Of a stretch of 5,545 nt of DNA, positions 4,827 to 5,545 are shown in pieces. Made by a program: the position numbers and the translations under genes. The stretch comes from CAYYYA01 sp964487895. GTDB taxonomy: Bacteria; Patescibacteriota; Patescibacteriia; UBA1558; 2-01-FULL-52-15. Within the stretch, counting starts at the first letter, position 1; each line of letters starts with the position of its first letter. The stretch is from contig CAZASM010000043.1 in NCBI GenBank assembly GCA_964487895.1, positions 1-5,545 on the forward strand, given 5' to 3'. The notes below the pieces were generated by a model. It ran no database searches and was not told the origin of the DNA. It worked only from the letters and a program-made list of their open reading frames with translations.

Positions 4827-5545
4827 TTATTCTCGCGGATAACAACAGACATACTCTCTGGGGCTTGTGTCATTAAAATATGATTTCGGTGGGCAGAGAT
4901 TAGCGCCTACAAGGCAGTTATTAGAGTTACTACAGATTCCGCCCGGAGGGAAGTTGCATTCAGCGGTTGGTCGGCATTGATAGTCATTTACATCGCCAAT
5001 TTTTTGGAAGTGACAGTTAGTAATACACTTATTATCATGGCAAATCATACTATTTTTCACAGTTGGGCCACCACAAAGCACTCCTTCACGGTTAGCTTGT
5101 TGACAAAAGACATCGGGATCGTTTTGATCGCCTGTAATAGGTTGGATCCCAGCATCTAATCTGAAAGGACTATTTCTGCATGAAGATGGCTGTTGAGATG
5201 GTGATTGGTTATTATTGTTATTTATATTTGGTAAACAAATTAACGAAGTCACAATAAAATTAACAATCAACCAACTACTGAAAATGAAAAATAAGGCGGT
5301 ACTGGTGCCGACAAGAATATCTTTGCCGCGTTTGACCCAGTCAGCCCGCCCAGCGCTGGCTAGTAAATAAACACCGCCGACGATAAAGAGCAGTAAAGCA
5401 ATGGCGCCGCTGATAGAAACAGCCCAGTTCATCAGAATGCCGAAACCATTAATAATTTGAGGGATTTCGCAATTTCCAGCGCCAGCACAAGGTATCTTGC
5501 CAATCAGGTCAAAACCGCCGTCAGCTGTTTGAGCCTGGGCGATTG
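4827..5545 (-). CDS. VirB2/T4SS-pilin-like protein with a cysteine-rich extracytoplasmic domain (pilin E, 5' end outside window)
   Basis: The frame is open to the right edge, so the ATG at 5432 is internal: it lies at the start of helix 1, and 37 further residues precede it. These begin IAQAQTADGG, which looks like the end of a signal peptide, and include PCAGAGNCE, a cysteine pair placed before helix 1 as often seen in CPR pilin-like proteins. Numbering from the internal Met, helix 1 is at 4-24 and the loop is SAGRADWVKRGKDILVG (26-42), closest to pilin D (with LL for WM and GR for GN). Helix 2 is at 44-65. An Asn/Gln/Ser-rich linker follows at 69-84. After that comes a soluble domain of about 117 residues with cysteines at 85, 110, 120, 131, 136, 140, 153, 159, 167, 173, 180, 196 and 197, plus C66 at the membrane edge. 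By topology the domain lies outside the cell and would form disulfides. I do not recognise its fold. The stop is TAA at 4829-4827. Confidence 0.75.
   Translation of the reverse strand, partial: IAQAQTADGGFDLIGKIPCAGAGNCEIPQIINGFGILMNWAVSISGAIALLLFIVGGVYLLASAGRADWVKRGKDILVGTSTALFFIFSSWLIVNFIVTSLICLPNINNNNNQSPSQQPSSCRNSPFRLDAGIQPITGDQNDPDVFCQQANREGVLCGGPTVKNSMICHDNKCITNCHFQKIGDVNDYQCRPTAECNFPPGGICSNSNNCLVGANLCPPKSYFNDTSPREYVCCYPRE

Noticed and set aside
4792..4845. TTG start adding 18 residues to pilin D
   Set aside because: It would place a polar extension ahead of a standard signal peptide and overlap pilin E. The ATG at 4791 gives the same signal-peptide layout as the paralogues.
4835..4845. 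GCGGATAACAA, identical to part of the lac operator
   Set aside because: It is the complement of codons for the end of pilin E (CYPR). There is no second half-site and no lac-related context. Chance match.
4977..5159. 60-residue + strand reading frame
   Set aside because: It is antisense to the cysteine-rich domain of pilin E with no supporting signals.
5205..5230. Short ATT/GTT-rich trinucleotide tract
   Set aside because: It encodes the Asn-rich linker of pilin E and is too short and imperfect to be a microsatellite with evident function.

Overview
The window looks like chromosomal DNA of an ultra-small bacterium of the Candidate Phyla Radiation (Patescibacteria). This is an inference with moderate confidence. 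It rests on a tandem array of small signal-peptide-bearing, two-helix VirB2/T4SS-pilin-like proteins, a DUF2079 GT-C-like membrane protein, and moderate-to-low GC. Genes end in TAA, TAG and TGA, so nothing suggests recoding of TGA. No RNA gene, CRISPR array, transposase or integrase is visible, and no stretch over 300 bases lacks a gene.

Left part (1-2410): the 3' end of a large membrane protein (probably a GT-C-type glycosyltransferase, + strand) converges, with an 8-base gap, on a complete 605-residue DUF2079 membrane protein (- strand). Both fit envelope glycan or lipid-linked sugar metabolism.

Middle (2411-3174): a self-contained transcription unit on the + strand. It has a near-consensus extended -10 promoter, a structured leader of about 80 bases, a strong Shine-Dalgarno, a GTG-started 174-residue putative lipoprotein with clearly GC-richer codon use than its neighbours, a 10-bp hairpin straddling the stop codon, and a strong bidirectional terminator. 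It resembles an independently acquired single-gene cassette. Its promoter overlaps the divergent DUF2079 promoter.

Right part (3175-5545): five consecutive - strand genes, called E, D, C, B and A in transcription order. All encode the same architecture: signal peptide, helix 1, short charged cytoplasmic loop with a (G)GxxWM-S-x-GN-like motif, helix 2. E and D form one subfamily (basic loop); C, B and A form another (EEAK-type loop). E runs off the right edge and carries an extra extracytoplasmic domain with 14 cysteines. A good promoter plus a very strong Shine-Dalgarno lie exactly between the two subfamilies, at the D/C junction. The C/B gap holds an unusual nested hairpin overlapping a perfect 20-bp palindrome. 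Together the genes suggest a set of alternative or combined pilin subunits for a type IV secretion or pilus-like surface system, possibly with one cysteine-rich tip or adhesive variant. The ATPase and channel genes that would confirm this are not in the window.
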